From Paenibacillus mellifer (lineage in GTDB: Bacteria > Bacillota > Bacilli > Paenibacillales > Paenibacillaceae), in assembly GCF_023195895.1 (NCBI RefSeq), contig NZ_JALPRK010000008.1, positions 62,001-126,000 on the forward strand: a stretch of DNA of 64,000 nt, in the 5' to 3' direction. Below are positions 43,325-52,113 of the stretch, piece after piece; within the stretch, counting starts at the first letter, position 1, and the number at the start of each line of letters is the position of its first letter. The translations under genes were made by a program, and so were the position numbers. A model generated the notes under the pieces. It had not been told where the DNA came from. It worked only from the letters and a program-made list of their open reading frames with translations, and made no database searches.

Positions 43325-44557
43325 TTAATTAAATATAAAATCGATAACCTGAGTGACGAGTTGCGAGTTCGAATCATCCACCGTAATCCCCAACCGATGG
43401 CCTGACGGACTCCAGCTTAGTGGGAAAGTCGGATGCGGTAGCGGCTCAGTGGGCGCATAATAAGGTGCGAGCGGCGAGACTTGACCCGATTGGGTATCGA
43501 AAAGATAAACCCCGTTCATACCCGGTTGTTTTTCGGTGTACACATCAAACGCCAGCTTGTCGGAGTCGGGGGACCAAGTTACGTAAGAGATCAAGTCGCC
43601 TTTGCCGATGAGCGTGCCCTGAAGAGTGCCGGCGGAGTCGTAGATCAGCAATTCGCTGCCCTGAAATGCTCCCGATTGAGTAACCGTGGATACCGAGATA
43701 TATTGGCTGTTCGGCGAAAGCTGGAAATTCCATACGTCGCGAATTAAACTGACCGGCTTCGTTTGTCCGGGATCCAACACCTTCAACACCTGATGGTTGT
43801 CGGTATAATAGATTCTGCCGTGACTAACGCCAAACTGCGTGAATACATCCACATCGGGGTCCTCCAGCGGAAGTGTCGTCACTTTCCCATCCGCCGCAGA
43901 GATTTTCCGGATCTCTCCACGCCCATTCATCGAACCGGCAGCTAAAACAAACGTATCCGCGTTGAGCCAGCCGCCGAGCTCCAGGTAATTATCCCCGAGG
44001 ATTTGAGTCATTTCCCCCGTCCTGTGATCCTTCACGTAATTGTCGGCTGTGTATTTGTCTTTCCACTTCTGAATAAAACTGTACTCCCCGTCAGGAGACT
44101 TGGTCTCTTTCACGAACATATAGCCGTCCATCTGCTGTCCCTCCTCTCCCGTGGGTTCGCGTATTTGACCGTTCAGCAGGTTCATGATCGAGGTCGTGTA
44201 CTCATATTGAGGTTCCTCTGTCTCCGTCCCGGCTTTGACGAGCCGAATCGTTTCGATTTGGACCTCATCCTCTGAAAGCCAGGATTGAATTCTCGCGGAT
44301 TCAATCTTATGGGTCCCAGCGACGTCGACCTGCCGGCCAGCTTGCTCCGTCGGCATTCGCACGACGGTCAACTGCCTTTTGCCGTCAGCTCCATCCGCTC
44401 CATCTCGTACAGGCTGCTGTTGCCCGGTTCGGTGAGTGTCACCAGGGTCCACGACCGTCAGCCGGTCTCCCGGCTGCGATTGACACGCCGACACCGTGAT
44501 GGACAAGAGGGCTGCCGCCAGCAGCTTGAACCCGTATTTCCCAGTATGGTGATTCAT
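43325..44557 (-). CDS. TolB-like beta-propeller lipoprotein
   Basis: A 410-residue lipoprotein. The type II signal peptide ends in lipobox 'SITVSAC' (Cys25 from the ATG at 44557; GGAGG eight bases upstream). The rest resembles WD40/TolB-type propeller blades ('WNFQLSPNSQYISVSTVTQS', 'VTWSPDSDKLAFDVYTEKQP', 'FPLSWSPSGHRLGITVDDSN'). It lies downstream of the two-component genes, separated by a terminator-like hairpin, and ahead of the stalk-domain gene. A surface sensor or enzyme partner is possible; no catalytic residues are seen. Function uncertain. Confidence 0.82.
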   Translation of the reverse strand: MNHHTGKYGFKLLAAALLSITVSACQSQPGDRLTVVDPGDTHRTGQQQPVRDGADGADGKRQLTVVRMPTEQAGRQVDVAGTHKIESARIQSWLSEDEVQIETIRLVKAGTETEEPQYEYTTSIMNLLNGQIREPTGEEGQQMDGYMFVKETKSPDGEYSFIQKWKDKYTADNYVKDHRTGEMTQILGDNYLELGGWLNADTFVLAAGSMNGRGEIRKISAADGKVTTLPLEDPDVDVFTQFGVSHGRIYYTDNHQVLKVLDPGQTKPVSLIRDVWNFQLSPNSQYISVSTVTQSGAFQGSELLIYDSAGTLQGTLIGKGDLISYVTWSPDSDKLAFDVYTEKQPGMNGVYLFDTQSGQVSPLAPYYAPTEPLPHPTFPLSWSPSGHRLGITVDDSNSQLVTQVIDFIFN

Positions 44558-44724
44558 CACAGGTACCTCCCGCGTTAGTGCCACAGGAGCTCCGAAGCCT
44601 TTCGGTTTCCCCTGTTGACCTAAGTATAGAAAAGAGTTATCACGTAAAAATATCCGACTTGTAACGTTCCTGTAACGGCGTCGCTAAATGTAAAAGTGCA
44701 GATGACCTGCACCGACGACATGCC

Positions 44725-44755
44725 AAAAAGCCTGGACTTAGTTCAAGTCTGGGCT
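44725..44755 (-). terminator. Terminator of the two-component operon
   Basis: An 11-bp stem AGCCTGGACTT / AAGTCTGGGCT with two G-U pairs, followed on the minus strand by TTTTT. It lies about 15 bases past the histidine kinase stop and ahead of the lipoprotein gene. Confidence 0.7.
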
Positions 44756-44768
44756 GAAACCGGCTGAA

Positions 44769-46280
44769 TTAGCCGCCGTCTTGAGGATCAGGACGCTCGA
44801 GTGGCAATTCGAGTACAAACGTCGACCCCTCGGGTCCAGACGCTGTCAGGTTCACCGAGCCACGCTGCTTCTCCGCAAGGCTTCGAACCAACGACAAGCC
44901 TAAGCCTGTCCCGCCATGGGCTCTGGATCTGTCGCTGCTGACGGTATAAAACGGATCAAAGAGCTGGGGCCACGCCTCCCGAGGGATGCCGATTCCGGTA
45001 TCCCTCACCGTGATCTGCATCCGGCCAGGACCGCCCGGTTCAAGGATCGCTTCGTTGGATAGAAACACTTTGCCGCCCGGTTTATTGTATTTCACCCCGT
45101 TATCCAAGAGATTCATCACCATATGCATCACGTTATCTGAATCGGCCCAGACCTTACCGTCCTGCAGGGTGGTCATTAGCTCGATGCCTTGCTTTTCCGC
45201 TTTGGCTTGCAGGCGTGCCGCCGCTTCCTCCAGCAATGGCTTCAGGTCAACGGAGGAGGCATGTGTCTCAAACTCGTAGACGTCCATCGAAGAAAGCTTT
45301 AACGATTTCTCCACAAGCGCGTATAATCGCTCCGCTTCCATACCAATATGTGTGGCCGCCTCCTCCAGGAGCGCCGGATCATCTCGATACATGTCCAACA
45401 AATCGGCGTAGGCGAGGATCGAGGTTAACGGTGTTTTCAGTTCGTGGCTGATGTTCCCGATGAACAGCTTCTGCTGTTGCTCCAGCTCCTGTAAACGGGT
45501 AACCGCCTCGAGCAGTTTGCTTTTCTCATCGGTCAGCTGGGCATGGGTCGTGGCTATTTTTCCACTCATCTCATAAATCCCTTGCGCCAGCTCCCCAAGC
45601 TCATCCTTCCGATGGACAGTTGGCTCGCGAAGGTAATCTCCTTCCCCAATCCGCGTTGCGGCGCGGTTTAGCCGCGTGATCACGTGTGCTTGGCGCCATA
45701 CGTAGAGATAGCCTAGCAGAAATCCCCCAACCAGCACCGCCACGCCAACGAGCCAGAACAAACGCTGGATTCTTTCGTAGAAAGCGTGTTGTTCGGTGAG
45801 GGACACATGAAATTGAACGGTTCCCACCGGCTGCTGATCAGCCATATACAACGGCGCAAGATACAGCAGTTGGTCTCCTACCGTGATATAAACCGACTGT
45901 CCTTGTGCTGTATAAGCCAGCGCATCCTGGACATCCGCCTTGGGCTGAAAGGGAAGCGAGGTCCCCGCAAGCGACCCGTCTGCTTGATACAACGTTACAG
46001 GAAGCCCGCTTTCCGCACTTAAATCGACGGCAAGTCCTTGGCCGCTTTGTTCCATGAATGCATCCGGAGCGAGCAAACCGCTCGTCAGTGCCTCCTGACG
46101 GACGCGGAGATTCGCGGCCTCTGCCTCCGCAGCCAGCGTTTGTTCCAGACGCTGGCGTTGATCCTCCCGGATACCGGCCAACACCAGGACACTAAGAACA
46201 GCGATGACGGCCGCAAGCAGAATGGCGAGAAGCGCCGCCGCCTTCCCTTTGAGGCCAAATCGCCAAGTCCGCCGCTTCAT
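44769..46280 (-). CDS. HAMP-type sensor histidine kinase
   Basis: A 503-residue membrane kinase from the ATG at 46280, which overlaps the response-regulator stop (ATGA). It has a first transmembrane helix at residues 12-36, an external sensor loop of about 150 residues, a second helix near 190-210, then HAMP and a coiled coil. The H box is 'FIGNISHELKTPLTSILAYA' (His phosphorylation site), the N box 'MVMNLLDNGVKYNKPGG', G1 'DTGIGIP' and G2 'GGTGLGLSLV'. Orthodox kinase of the OmpR-associated class; its signal is unknown, and no adjacent transporter hints at it. The lipoprotein genes downstream are candidates for targets. Confidence 0.94.
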   Translation of the reverse strand: MKRRTWRFGLKGKAAALLAILLAAVIAVLSVLVLAGIREDQRQRLEQTLAAEAEAANLRVRQEALTSGLLAPDAFMEQSGQGLAVDLSAESGLPVTLYQADGSLAGTSLPFQPKADVQDALAYTAQGQSVYITVGDQLLYLAPLYMADQQPVGTVQFHVSLTEQHAFYERIQRLFWLVGVAVLVGGFLLGYLYVWRQAHVITRLNRAATRIGEGDYLREPTVHRKDELGELAQGIYEMSGKIATTHAQLTDEKSKLLEAVTRLQELEQQQKLFIGNISHELKTPLTSILAYADLLDMYRDDPALLEEAATHIGMEAERLYALVEKSLKLSSMDVYEFETHASSVDLKPLLEEAAARLQAKAEKQGIELMTTLQDGKVWADSDNVMHMVMNLLDNGVKYNKPGGKVFLSNEAILEPGGPGRMQITVRDTGIGIPREAWPQLFDPFYTVSSDRSRAHGGTGLGLSLVRSLAEKQRGSVNLTASGPEGSTFVLELPLERPDPQDGG

Positions 46281-46972
46281 GGCTGTTGCTCCGCGCCTTT
46301 GTAGCCAATGCCGTACACGGTTTGTATCACATCGCTCCACTGACCCAGCTTCTTGCGCAGTCGCTGCACATGCATATCGACCGTTCGCGTGCCGCCGGCG
46401 AAGTCCATGTCCCACACTTGCTCCAACAGCGCTTCCCGAGAATACACCCGCCCAGGATGTTCGGCCAGGAGGGCCAGCAAATCGAATTCTTTCGGCGTCA
46501 GGTCAATCCACGCATCGCCGGCGTGAACGGTTCGGTTGAGCAGGTTAATCGTTAATCCCCCTAGGCGGACGGGTTCCCGCTCTTCGCCGGTAATTTCCGG
46601 GCTAGTTCGTAGGCCGCGCCGCGACAACGCTTTGACCCGGGCGACAAGCTCCCGCATGTCAAACGGCTTGGTCATGTAGTCGTCCGCCCCAAGCTCCAGG
46701 CCCAGTACTTTGTCGACGATGTCGTTCTTGACCGTCAACAACAAAATCGCCGGCCGCTGCGGCCGGACTTCCAGTCTGCGGCATACCTCGTATCCGCTTA
46801 GCTTGGGCATCATGACATCAAGCACCATGACCTCCGGTCGGAACGAATCGACCCGGCCCAACGCCTCTTCCCCATCCGCCGCCGTTTCTACCGTGTACCC
46901 TTCCCGTCGCAATGCGTAGGACACCGCCCCGGAGATGCTCGCTTCATCATCTACTACAAGCACTTTGGTCAT
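46277..46972 (-). CDS. OmpR/PhoB-family response regulator
   Basis: A 231-residue regulator. The receiver domain (1-120) has the acidic pocket 'LVVDDEASIS' (Asp9-10) and phospho-acceptor Asp in 'VMVLDVMMPKLSGYEV' (about residue 53), with the conserved Lys in 'DYMTKPFDM'. The winged-helix output domain (135-228) has 'LTPKEFDLLALLAEHPGRVY' and 'VDMHVQRLRKKLG'. It is followed by its cognate kinase with a 4-base overlap. The regulated genes are not known. Confidence 0.95.
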   Translation of the reverse strand: MTKVLVVDDEASISGAVSYALRREGYTVETAADGEEALGRVDSFRPEVMVLDVMMPKLSGYEVCRRLEVRPQRPAILLLTVKNDIVDKVLGLELGADDYMTKPFDMRELVARVKALSRRGLRTSPEITGEEREPVRLGGLTINLLNRTVHAGDAWIDLTPKEFDLLALLAEHPGRVYSREALLEQVWDMDFAGGTRTVDMHVQRLRKKLGQWSDVIQTVYGIGYKGAEQQP

Positions 46973-46991
46973 GCGACAACTCCTTCTCGGA

Positions 46992-47453
46992 CTATAAGCT
47001 TAAAAAGTAATGGTAAAACTCCGTATCCCGCTCGTATCCATTTTGTTCATACAATCGCTGGGCCCGCGCATTGTTCATGGCCGTTGACAATTCTAGGCCT
47101 TTGGCATTCGTCCGCAGGGCATGCGATTTCGCGGCTTCCAGCATCAGCTTAGCCGCGCCTTGGTTCCGATATTCCTCCTGAACGTATAAATCGTTTAAAA
47201 TCCAAACTCGTTTCATTGAAATGGAGGAAAAGGAGGGATACAGCTGCGTAAACCCAACTGCCTTCCCGTTGAGCGGATCGACTGCCAAGAAAACGACGGA
47301 TTCGCGCCGGCTCAACCGTTCCTCCAAAAACTGCCGGGCTCCATCCAGATCCGAGGCTTGTTCATAAAATAAGCGATATTCGTCAAAGAGCCGGGCTGAT
47401 TGCTCCAGATGTCCGAGCTCCGCTTCATATACGAGGATAGGTGTATGATTCAT
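46992..47453 (-). CDS. GNAT family N-acetyltransferase
   Basis: A 153-residue acetyltransferase; the start is the ATG at 47453 with AAAAGGAG eight bases upstream. Motif A is 'YVQEEYRNQGAAKLMLEAAK' (Q/RxxGxA loop), motif B 'NARAQRLYEQNGYERD'. The C-terminal 'YHYFLSL' and 'GFTQLYPSFSSISMKRVWIL' segment match GNATs that acetylate small molecules or antibiotics. It follows the Imm-5-like gene by 17 bases. Substrate unknown. Confidence 0.86.
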   Translation of the reverse strand: MNHTPILVYEAELGHLEQSARLFDEYRLFYEQASDLDGARQFLEERLSRRESVVFLAVDPLNGKAVGFTQLYPSFSSISMKRVWILNDLYVQEEYRNQGAAKLMLEAAKSHALRTNAKGLELSTAMNNARAQRLYEQNGYERDTEFYHYFLSL

Positions 47454-47470
47454 TGGTGTATCTCCTTTTA

Positions 47471-47932
47471 TCATGAAATTCGATGATCAAGCAGCCGGCG
47501 GAGCTGCCACTGCCGTTCCATCTCTGTCTTCGCCTTGGCCGCGTCCGCGTCGCCTGCAGCGCGGGCCATCGCCTTGGCGGCGTAGGTGGCGCTGTGCGCC
47601 GCATGCTCCGCCACATGCGCGGTCGCCGCCGCATGGCCGGCGGCTCGGGCTGCCGCGCTGGCGGCCTCATGGCCGGCTTCGCGCGCCGCGTTATGCGCCG
47701 CAAACGCCGCTGCGCGTGCAGCGGCCATGCTGACGTCGCCGCGCACCCAGGCGCGTGCCGCTTCAATCGCCTTCCGCGGCCGCTGATCTCCCGGCCGCTC
47801 CGCCTCGAAGCAGGCCAGCACGCGTTCGGCGCAATCCGCCGCCCATAACGCCAATATCCGCTGATCCGTCTGCTCCGCATGATCCGCGATGGATCGTTTG
47901 ATTTTCGCGTCGACAAACTTCCTGGATTCCAA
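47471..47932 (-). CDS. Imm-5-like putative immunity protein
   Basis: A 153-residue, alanine-rich (about one third), all-helical protein resembling the putative immunity family Imm-5-like: 'ALWAADCAERVLACFEAERP' followed by 'DQRPRKAIEAARAWVRGD', then 'AARAAGHAAATAHVAEHAAH'. TTG start at 47932 with AGGGGG nine bases before it. Such proteins are thought to neutralise polymorphic toxins, yet no toxin gene with a recognisable delivery domain is adjacent; the neighbours are a GNAT and VanZ/NUDIX genes. It could be an orphan immunity gene or have another role. Confidence 0.78.
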   Translation of the reverse strand: MESRKFVDAKIKRSIADHAEQTDQRILALWAADCAERVLACFEAERPGDQRPRKAIEAARAWVRGDVSMAAARAAAFAAHNAAREAGHEAASAAARAAGHAAATAHVAEHAAHSATYAAKAMARAAGDADAAKAKTEMERQWQLRRLLDHRIS

Positions 47933-48037
47933 AGTGGATTTCCCCCTTTCCCCAGACCGAAGCTAGCTAAACAATCCCCAATAGAAAATAAAAACGAGCA
48001 GACTTTTTTCCTTATTCAACAATATCACGTCCTTCGC

Positions 48038-48469
48038 TTATATTGGCTTGCTTAGCATCCTGTCATATAGTTTATATATGCCGAAGCCCAGCAGAAAACC
48101 CGTCGTATTGAGAATCATATCGTCGACATCGAAGCTGCCTCTCTTCAGTACCAGCTGCAAGATTTCCAGGATCACGACTCCCGACAGAAAAAGAAAAATC
48201 TCTCTCCGCAGCTTCCCTCCGAACACCATGGGCATCAGGAGACCAAAAGGGATAAATACGCCGATGTTCCCAATCATATTTACGAGCCATCGGGCTGACA
48301 TAAAATCACCTGCCCGAAGAAATTGGCAGATTGTTAAGAAAGGCTTCAAGTTGTACATATATGTATCATGCGGTGCTCGGCCGAAACCAAACAACATCCA
48401 GTAAATCAGCAGCAAGGAATATCCGACCAGCGCGATGGCAGCCCACCGCCTATCCTGAGGTTTCACCAT
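48038..48469 (-). CDS. VanZ family membrane protein
   Basis: A 143-residue protein with four hydrophobic helices. 'ALVGYSLLLIYWMLFGFG' begins the first, 'MIGNIGVFIPFGLLMPMVFG' the second, and the 'EILQLVLKRGSFDVDDMILN' stretch is the VanZ signature. GAGG lies six bases before the ATG. It starts 3 bases after the stop of the NUDIX gene, so the two are probably co-transcribed. Members are associated with glycopeptide (teicoplanin) tolerance; function in this organism unproven. A second VanZ-type protein is fused to RDD at 2430-3650. Confidence 0.88.
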   Translation of the reverse strand: MVKPQDRRWAAIALVGYSLLLIYWMLFGFGRAPHDTYMYNLKPFLTICQFLRAGDFMSARWLVNMIGNIGVFIPFGLLMPMVFGGKLRREIFLFLSGVVILEILQLVLKRGSFDVDDMILNTTGFLLGFGIYKLYDRMLSKPI

Positions 48470-48472
48470 TCG

Positions 48473-49102
48473 TTACCTCTTTCCGATCTGGTCAAATAAC
48501 AATTGATAGTACTCGTCCGAATTGGGCGTAAAATCCGTTAGACGCCATGTGGCCTCTTCTTCGATCAAGGTCCCGCTGGCCTCATCCACGTAAACTCCGG
48601 TCGACGACAATTGGTCGCGATCCCCGCGGCGCAACTCCTGAAACTCTCGCAGGCTAACCCAATAAAGCCCCGTCAGCTCCTCAATCTGGATGCGGTAATC
48701 GACCAAAGGCTGTTCGCTTTCGTAGAGAAATACATGGTTAAACTCACGATCGATCAAATGGGGTAAAAGTAGATGCTCTTGGGTTACCTTTCCGATATAA
48801 GTCAGATCCTCAACCCGTACCGCTAGTCCGAGCTCCTCCTCCAGTTCACGAATCCCGTCCCTTGCGTCTTCTCCAGCTTGCAGATGCCCTGCGCAGGAAG
48901 TATCCAGCAGCGAAGGGAAAACATCTTTGTTCGCATGGCGCCGTTGAAACAAGAGATCGACTTCGCCCATTACGTTCCGTTTCATAATCCAGCAATGAAA
49001 GGTTTGATTGCACAGACCTTTTGTATGTACCTCTTGTCTAGAGGCGGTGCCGAGCTTCCTCATCTCTATGGTGTAGATGTCAAAAATTTCAGTTTCGCTC
49101 AT
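48473..49102 (-). CDS. NUDIX hydrolase
   Basis: A 209-residue NUDIX protein. The start is the second of two adjacent ATGs (GGAGG eight bases upstream). The NUDIX box is 'AGHLQAGEDARDGIRELEEE', continuing to 'LGLAV', with Ala-Gly and ArgGluLeuGluGluGlu as expected. The N-terminal 'FDIYTIEMRKLGTASRQEVH' and 'GLCNQTFHCWIM' sequence resembles IPP-isomerase-like NUDIX proteins. The substrate is not predicted. It precedes the VanZ gene by 3 bases. Confidence 0.87.
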   Translation of the reverse strand: MSETEIFDIYTIEMRKLGTASRQEVHTKGLCNQTFHCWIMKRNVMGEVDLLFQRRHANKDVFPSLLDTSCAGHLQAGEDARDGIRELEEELGLAVRVEDLTYIGKVTQEHLLLPHLIDREFNHVFLYESEQPLVDYRIQIEELTGLYWVSLREFQELRRGDRDQLSSTGVYVDEASGTLIEEEATWRLTDFTPNSDEYYQLLFDQIGKR

Positions 49103-49143
49103 CATGTTGTCCTCCAAGCAGATTCGTTCTCATGCCCCTGTTG

Positions 49144-49782
49144 TCACGGCCGAAGCTCCGCCTCGCGAAGCACATCCTTGTAGATCACGGTGAGCTCGCG
49201 CAAAATCTCCAGGCTTTCCTCCGCCCGCTCCGTCTCCAGGCCATGATTGGCACCGGGAATGGCCACAACCTGAAGCCGGTTTGAAACCTTTAGGCGGCTT
49301 GCCAATTCAGTTGGAAACAGGTCGTCCTTCGTGCCGTAAACCACAACCGCTCGAGTTTCATGGATATACGGCAGCGAATCAGGAATCGGTGTCAAGTAAA
49401 TATGCCGGATTGCCGCTCCAGCGCCTAGCTTGCGATGGACTTCCCCGGCCACGACCGTGCCCAGGCTTTTGCTGATGAACACGATCTCTTCATAATTGCC
49501 GATCAGTTGCCGCACCGCCTGTTCACAATCCTCGATGACCTTCGGAATCTCCCGATATTCCAGATCCGCTCGGGCGGCCTGATAACCGTACTCCAGTGCC
49601 AGGATATCGTATCCGCACTCCCGGGCAGCAAGACCGGCATAGTGCAGCGTCGGCTTCTCGCAAGAGTAATTCTTCCCGGGGAACAAGACGACCAGCTTCC
49701 GATTGGTATCTGCGACCTGAACGTATCTAACGTTGATCTCTATGTTCCAATGAGAGGAAAATGTCAGAATGGTTGCTTTCAT
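49144..49782 (-). CDS. Alpha/beta hydrolase family protein
   Basis: A 212-residue cytosolic hydrolase from the ATG at 49782 (AAAGGAG eight bases upstream). Nucleophile elbow 'FISKSLGTVVAGEVHRKLGA' (Ser-x-Ser-x-Gly, with Ser in SKSLGT), acid in 'YGTKDDLFP', and His in 'PGANHGLET' fit a serine hydrolase triad. The fold starts with 'KLVVLFPGKNYSCEKPTLHY'. Its closest look is to small dienelactone-hydrolase-like esterases. Substrate unknown; the neighbours suggest no pathway. Confidence 0.83.
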   Translation of the reverse strand: MKATILTFSSHWNIEINVRYVQVADTNRKLVVLFPGKNYSCEKPTLHYAGLAARECGYDILALEYGYQAARADLEYREIPKVIEDCEQAVRQLIGNYEEIVFISKSLGTVVAGEVHRKLGAGAAIRHIYLTPIPDSLPYIHETRAVVVYGTKDDLFPTELASRLKVSNRLQVVAIPGANHGLETERAEESLEILRELTVIYKDVLREAELRP

Positions 49783-49824
49783 GCTTGCCACTCCTTTTTC
49801 GGTTTTAGGGTAACTCCAAAGCAA

Positions 49825-50385
49825 CTATAGCTGAAACCGCTTCTGGATCATTTGCGCCACCTCGTCCGGGGAAGAGGCGGTATTGTTGATTTTGATGTAA
49901 TTAGCTTCTTGTATCTCGCCGTCCAAGGAGTTCAATCGATGTTTCTCCAGGGTTTGAAGTAGCTCCTTTTCGGAGCGCGCCAGATTTCTTTTACTCGCCT
50001 TATGCAGCAGACGATGCGGATCACGGTTGCGGATGAGCCGCTCCTCCAGATCAGCCTCCAATTCGACATAGTACACTTCACCGCCCCGGGATTCAAAAAT
50101 TCGGCGGATATGTTCAACATATTCCCGGTCAGACGGGAGGTCAAACGCCCAGACATAGGTAAAAATCAACCCAGGCAAGTCACTTTTTGCTACCTCTTCA
50201 AAGATTTCCTCCCGAAACAAACCTACCAACCGTTTACCGGCGGGAGAACCATAGTCAAAAAAATGCGAAACCAGCTCTATCGTCATATGATTATGAAACA
50301 GCTTCAGTCCGGTAAGCTTCTCCAGTTCCTGGCCCACCGTCATCTTTCCTACCGCCTGCGGGCCAAAAATAATTACAAGCTTCAT
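49825..50385 (-). CDS. P-loop kinase-like protein (shikimate kinase/AAA-type)
   Basis: A 186-residue protein. The P-loop is 'IIFGPQAVGKMTVGQEL' (GxxxxGK-T/S type, residues 7-14). It also has 'KLFHNHMTIELVSHFF' and a Leu/Arg-rich lid ('LEERLIRNRDPHRLLHKASK'), resembling nucleoside/small-molecule kinases of the AAA_18/shikimate kinase branch. ATG at 50385 with GGGGAG nine bases upstream; the ATG at 50394 touches the ribosome binding site. Substrate unknown; often annotated as AAA family ATPase. Confidence 0.82.
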   Translation of the reverse strand: MKLVIIFGPQAVGKMTVGQELEKLTGLKLFHNHMTIELVSHFFDYGSPAGKRLVGLFREEIFEEVAKSDLPGLIFTYVWAFDLPSDREYVEHIRRIFESRGGEVYYVELEADLEERLIRNRDPHRLLHKASKRNLARSEKELLQTLEKHRLNSLDGEIQEANYIKINNTASSPDEVAQMIQKRFQL

Positions 50386-50469
50386 CTGCACCATCTCCCC
50401 CTCCGTATAGAGTTCGACCCGGCTCGTCGCACACAGGAAGGCCGGGTCGTCTTGAAGTTCTATTGGATG

Positions 50470-51039
50470 TTAGTTGCGGCGGGGCAGCTTGGCATCCAGA
50501 TAGGTGGTCTTGCAATCGCTCCGCAGCATTTCCATATAAATCTCATCGAAGTACGTATCATTCATATAATAGCTTTGCGATCGGCGGCCGAAACCGCGGA
50601 ACCCCGCTTTTTCATAACACCGGATGGCCGGCTGGTTGAATTCGAACACGCGCAGCATGATATTGTTGAGATTCAAGATTTTGAACCCATATTCGCAAAT
50701 GAGTTGCAACGCCTCGGTTCCGTAACCCTGCCCCCGCTGTTCCTCATCTCCCAAGAAGATCCCGACCTCCGCTACTCTGCGAATCGGGTCCATCGCAAAC
50801 AAGGAACAATTCCCTAGCAGCTGGTCCTCGTTCATCCGAACAATGGCAAAATTTTGGCCCTCTTTGACCATGTCTTCCAGCAAGCCCTGTTCCCGTTGCA
50901 ACCCAAACACTTCTCTGGAACTCCCCAGTCTGACGGACACCGAAAGATCATTGATCCACCGGGTATAGGTCTCTACGTCCTCGGGATTCACGGGGGACAG
51001 ATACAACCTGGATCCCTCCAGCTTCTTGAAATACCTCAT
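50470..51039 (-). CDS. GNAT acetyltransferase, RimJ/RimL-like
   Basis: A 189-residue acetyltransferase of the acetyltransf_3 branch. Beginning 'LEGSRLYLSPVNPEDVETYT', motif A is 'IFLGDEEQRGQGYGTEALQL' (QRGQGYG) and the motif B part 'NLNNIMLRVFEFNQPAIRCY'. These act on ribosomal protein N termini or on aminoglycosides and other small molecules. GGAGAGAAGGAG lies upstream of the ATG. It starts a run of four minus-strand genes with similar roles. Confidence 0.88.
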   Translation of the reverse strand: MRYFKKLEGSRLYLSPVNPEDVETYTRWINDLSVSVRLGSSREVFGLQREQGLLEDMVKEGQNFAIVRMNEDQLLGNCSLFAMDPIRRVAEVGIFLGDEEQRGQGYGTEALQLICEYGFKILNLNNIMLRVFEFNQPAIRCYEKAGFRGFGRRSQSYYMNDTYFDEIYMEMLRSDCKTTYLDAKLPRRN

Positions 51040-51099
51040 CAGTTATCTCTCCTTCTCTCCGCTCTATCGATCACTTTCAACAGGATACCGTTACAGGTT

Positions 51100-51558
51100 T
51101 TATACAAGATACGCTTTACGTTCTTCGATTTGACTCCGATGATGCTGATCATGCCAAATAAAATCGCGTAGATAGGATTCTATCGTAAATTCTCCATAGG
51201 TTTGATTAAGCTTCGCCTCATCCATGCCCTCAATCGCCTCGAGGATCAAGCGGCGATAATACACGGCAAGCTCGATTAATTCCGATTTTGATTTCGAATG
51301 CCCGAACTCCACGGCCTCACGGTTAAATTCGTCAAAATCCAGCTCCTGCAACGAAAGGGGCTGATCCTGCGAGATGGGCTGGATAGCCCTCTCCCAGAAA
51401 TATTTGTCCCACATCATCAAATGGCTGACCAACCCGTGGACAGACCACTTCCCTTCGTTAAGGGGCTTCGTCCAATCCAATGACTCGAGATCTCGGACAT
51501 AACTTGTCCATTCGCGAAATTGGTTCAATAGTTCATTCTTAGCAGCTTGCGTTGTCAT
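51100..51558 (-). CDS. DinB family protein
   Basis: A 152-residue four-helix protein. The start is the ATG at 51558 behind GGAGGAG. Metal-ligand His are visible in 'KWSVHGLVSHLMMWDKYFWE' and 'FIWHDQHHRSQIEERK' (Asp-x-His-His). DinB-like metalloenzymes transfer thiols (bacillithiol) or hydrolyse substrates. It is separated from the next GNAT gene by 13 bases. A second DinB gene is at 41816-42268. Confidence 0.88.
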   Translation of the reverse strand: MTTQAAKNELLNQFREWTSYVRDLESLDWTKPLNEGKWSVHGLVSHLMMWDKYFWERAIQPISQDQPLSLQELDFDEFNREAVEFGHSKSKSELIELAVYYRRLILEAIEGMDEAKLNQTYGEFTIESYLRDFIWHDQHHRSQIEERKAYLV

Positions 51559-51571
51559 TCCCGATCTCCTC

Positions 51572-52099
51572 CTACTCAAACTCTCTTGATAGAATCGAAT
51601 ACTGATACGAATCCCGCCATTTCGCGTTATGCCAACGATGTTCCCGAAAATGCCCTTCGTATCGCATCCCAAGCTTTAGCATCACTTTAGCGGAGCCCCT
51701 ATTATCCGGACGACAAGTCGCATAAATTCGGTGCAAGCCTAAATCTTGAAAACCCATGCGCACCAGGGCCTTCGCTGCTTCCGTCGCGTAACCTCGCCCC
51801 CAATATATACGATTGAAGCAATACCCGAGCTCGGCTTGTCTATACCCCTCCAAGAACAAGCCGCAACCCCCGATCAATTGACCGGTCTCACGGATGACGA
51901 CAGCCAGATCATACGCTGTGCGTGGCACTTGTTCTTGCTTCTGGATCACTTGTCTCAAATAATCCTGCGTCTCTTCCTCCGTATTCGGTCCCCAGAGCAT
52001 ATGCTCCACCACCAAGGAATCAGAGGCATAAGCATGAACCTCCTTCTCGTCCTCCCACGTATAATCCCTGAGGTGCAGTCGTTCCGTGATCATTTCCAT
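51572..52099 (-). CDS. GNAT acetyltransferase, RimJ/RimL-like
   Basis: A 175-residue acetyltransf_3-type enzyme. 'MEMITERLHLRDYTWEDEKE' is the usual start; motif A 'CFNRIYWGRGYATEAAKALV' (WGRGYA), motif B 'GLHRIYATCRPDNRGSAKVM' and 'LKLGMRYEGHFREHRWHNAK'. It is close to RimJ/RimL protein N-acetyltransferases. Followed by a DinB gene after 13 bases and preceded by another GNAT gene by 14 bases; all appear co-transcribed. Substrate unknown. Confidence 0.9.
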   Translation of the reverse strand: MEMITERLHLRDYTWEDEKEVHAYASDSLVVEHMLWGPNTEEETQDYLRQVIQKQEQVPRTAYDLAVVIRETGQLIGGCGLFLEGYRQAELGYCFNRIYWGRGYATEAAKALVRMGFQDLGLHRIYATCRPDNRGSAKVMLKLGMRYEGHFREHRWHNAKWRDSYQYSILSREFE

Positions 52100-52113
52100 C
52101 TTCCGTCCCCCGT

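Noticed and set aside
47425..47916. 163-residue Arg/Ala/Pro-rich minus-strand frame
   Set aside because: It is a frame-shifted reading of the alanine-rich Imm-5-like gene; the arginine-rich composition follows from GC-rich alanine codons.
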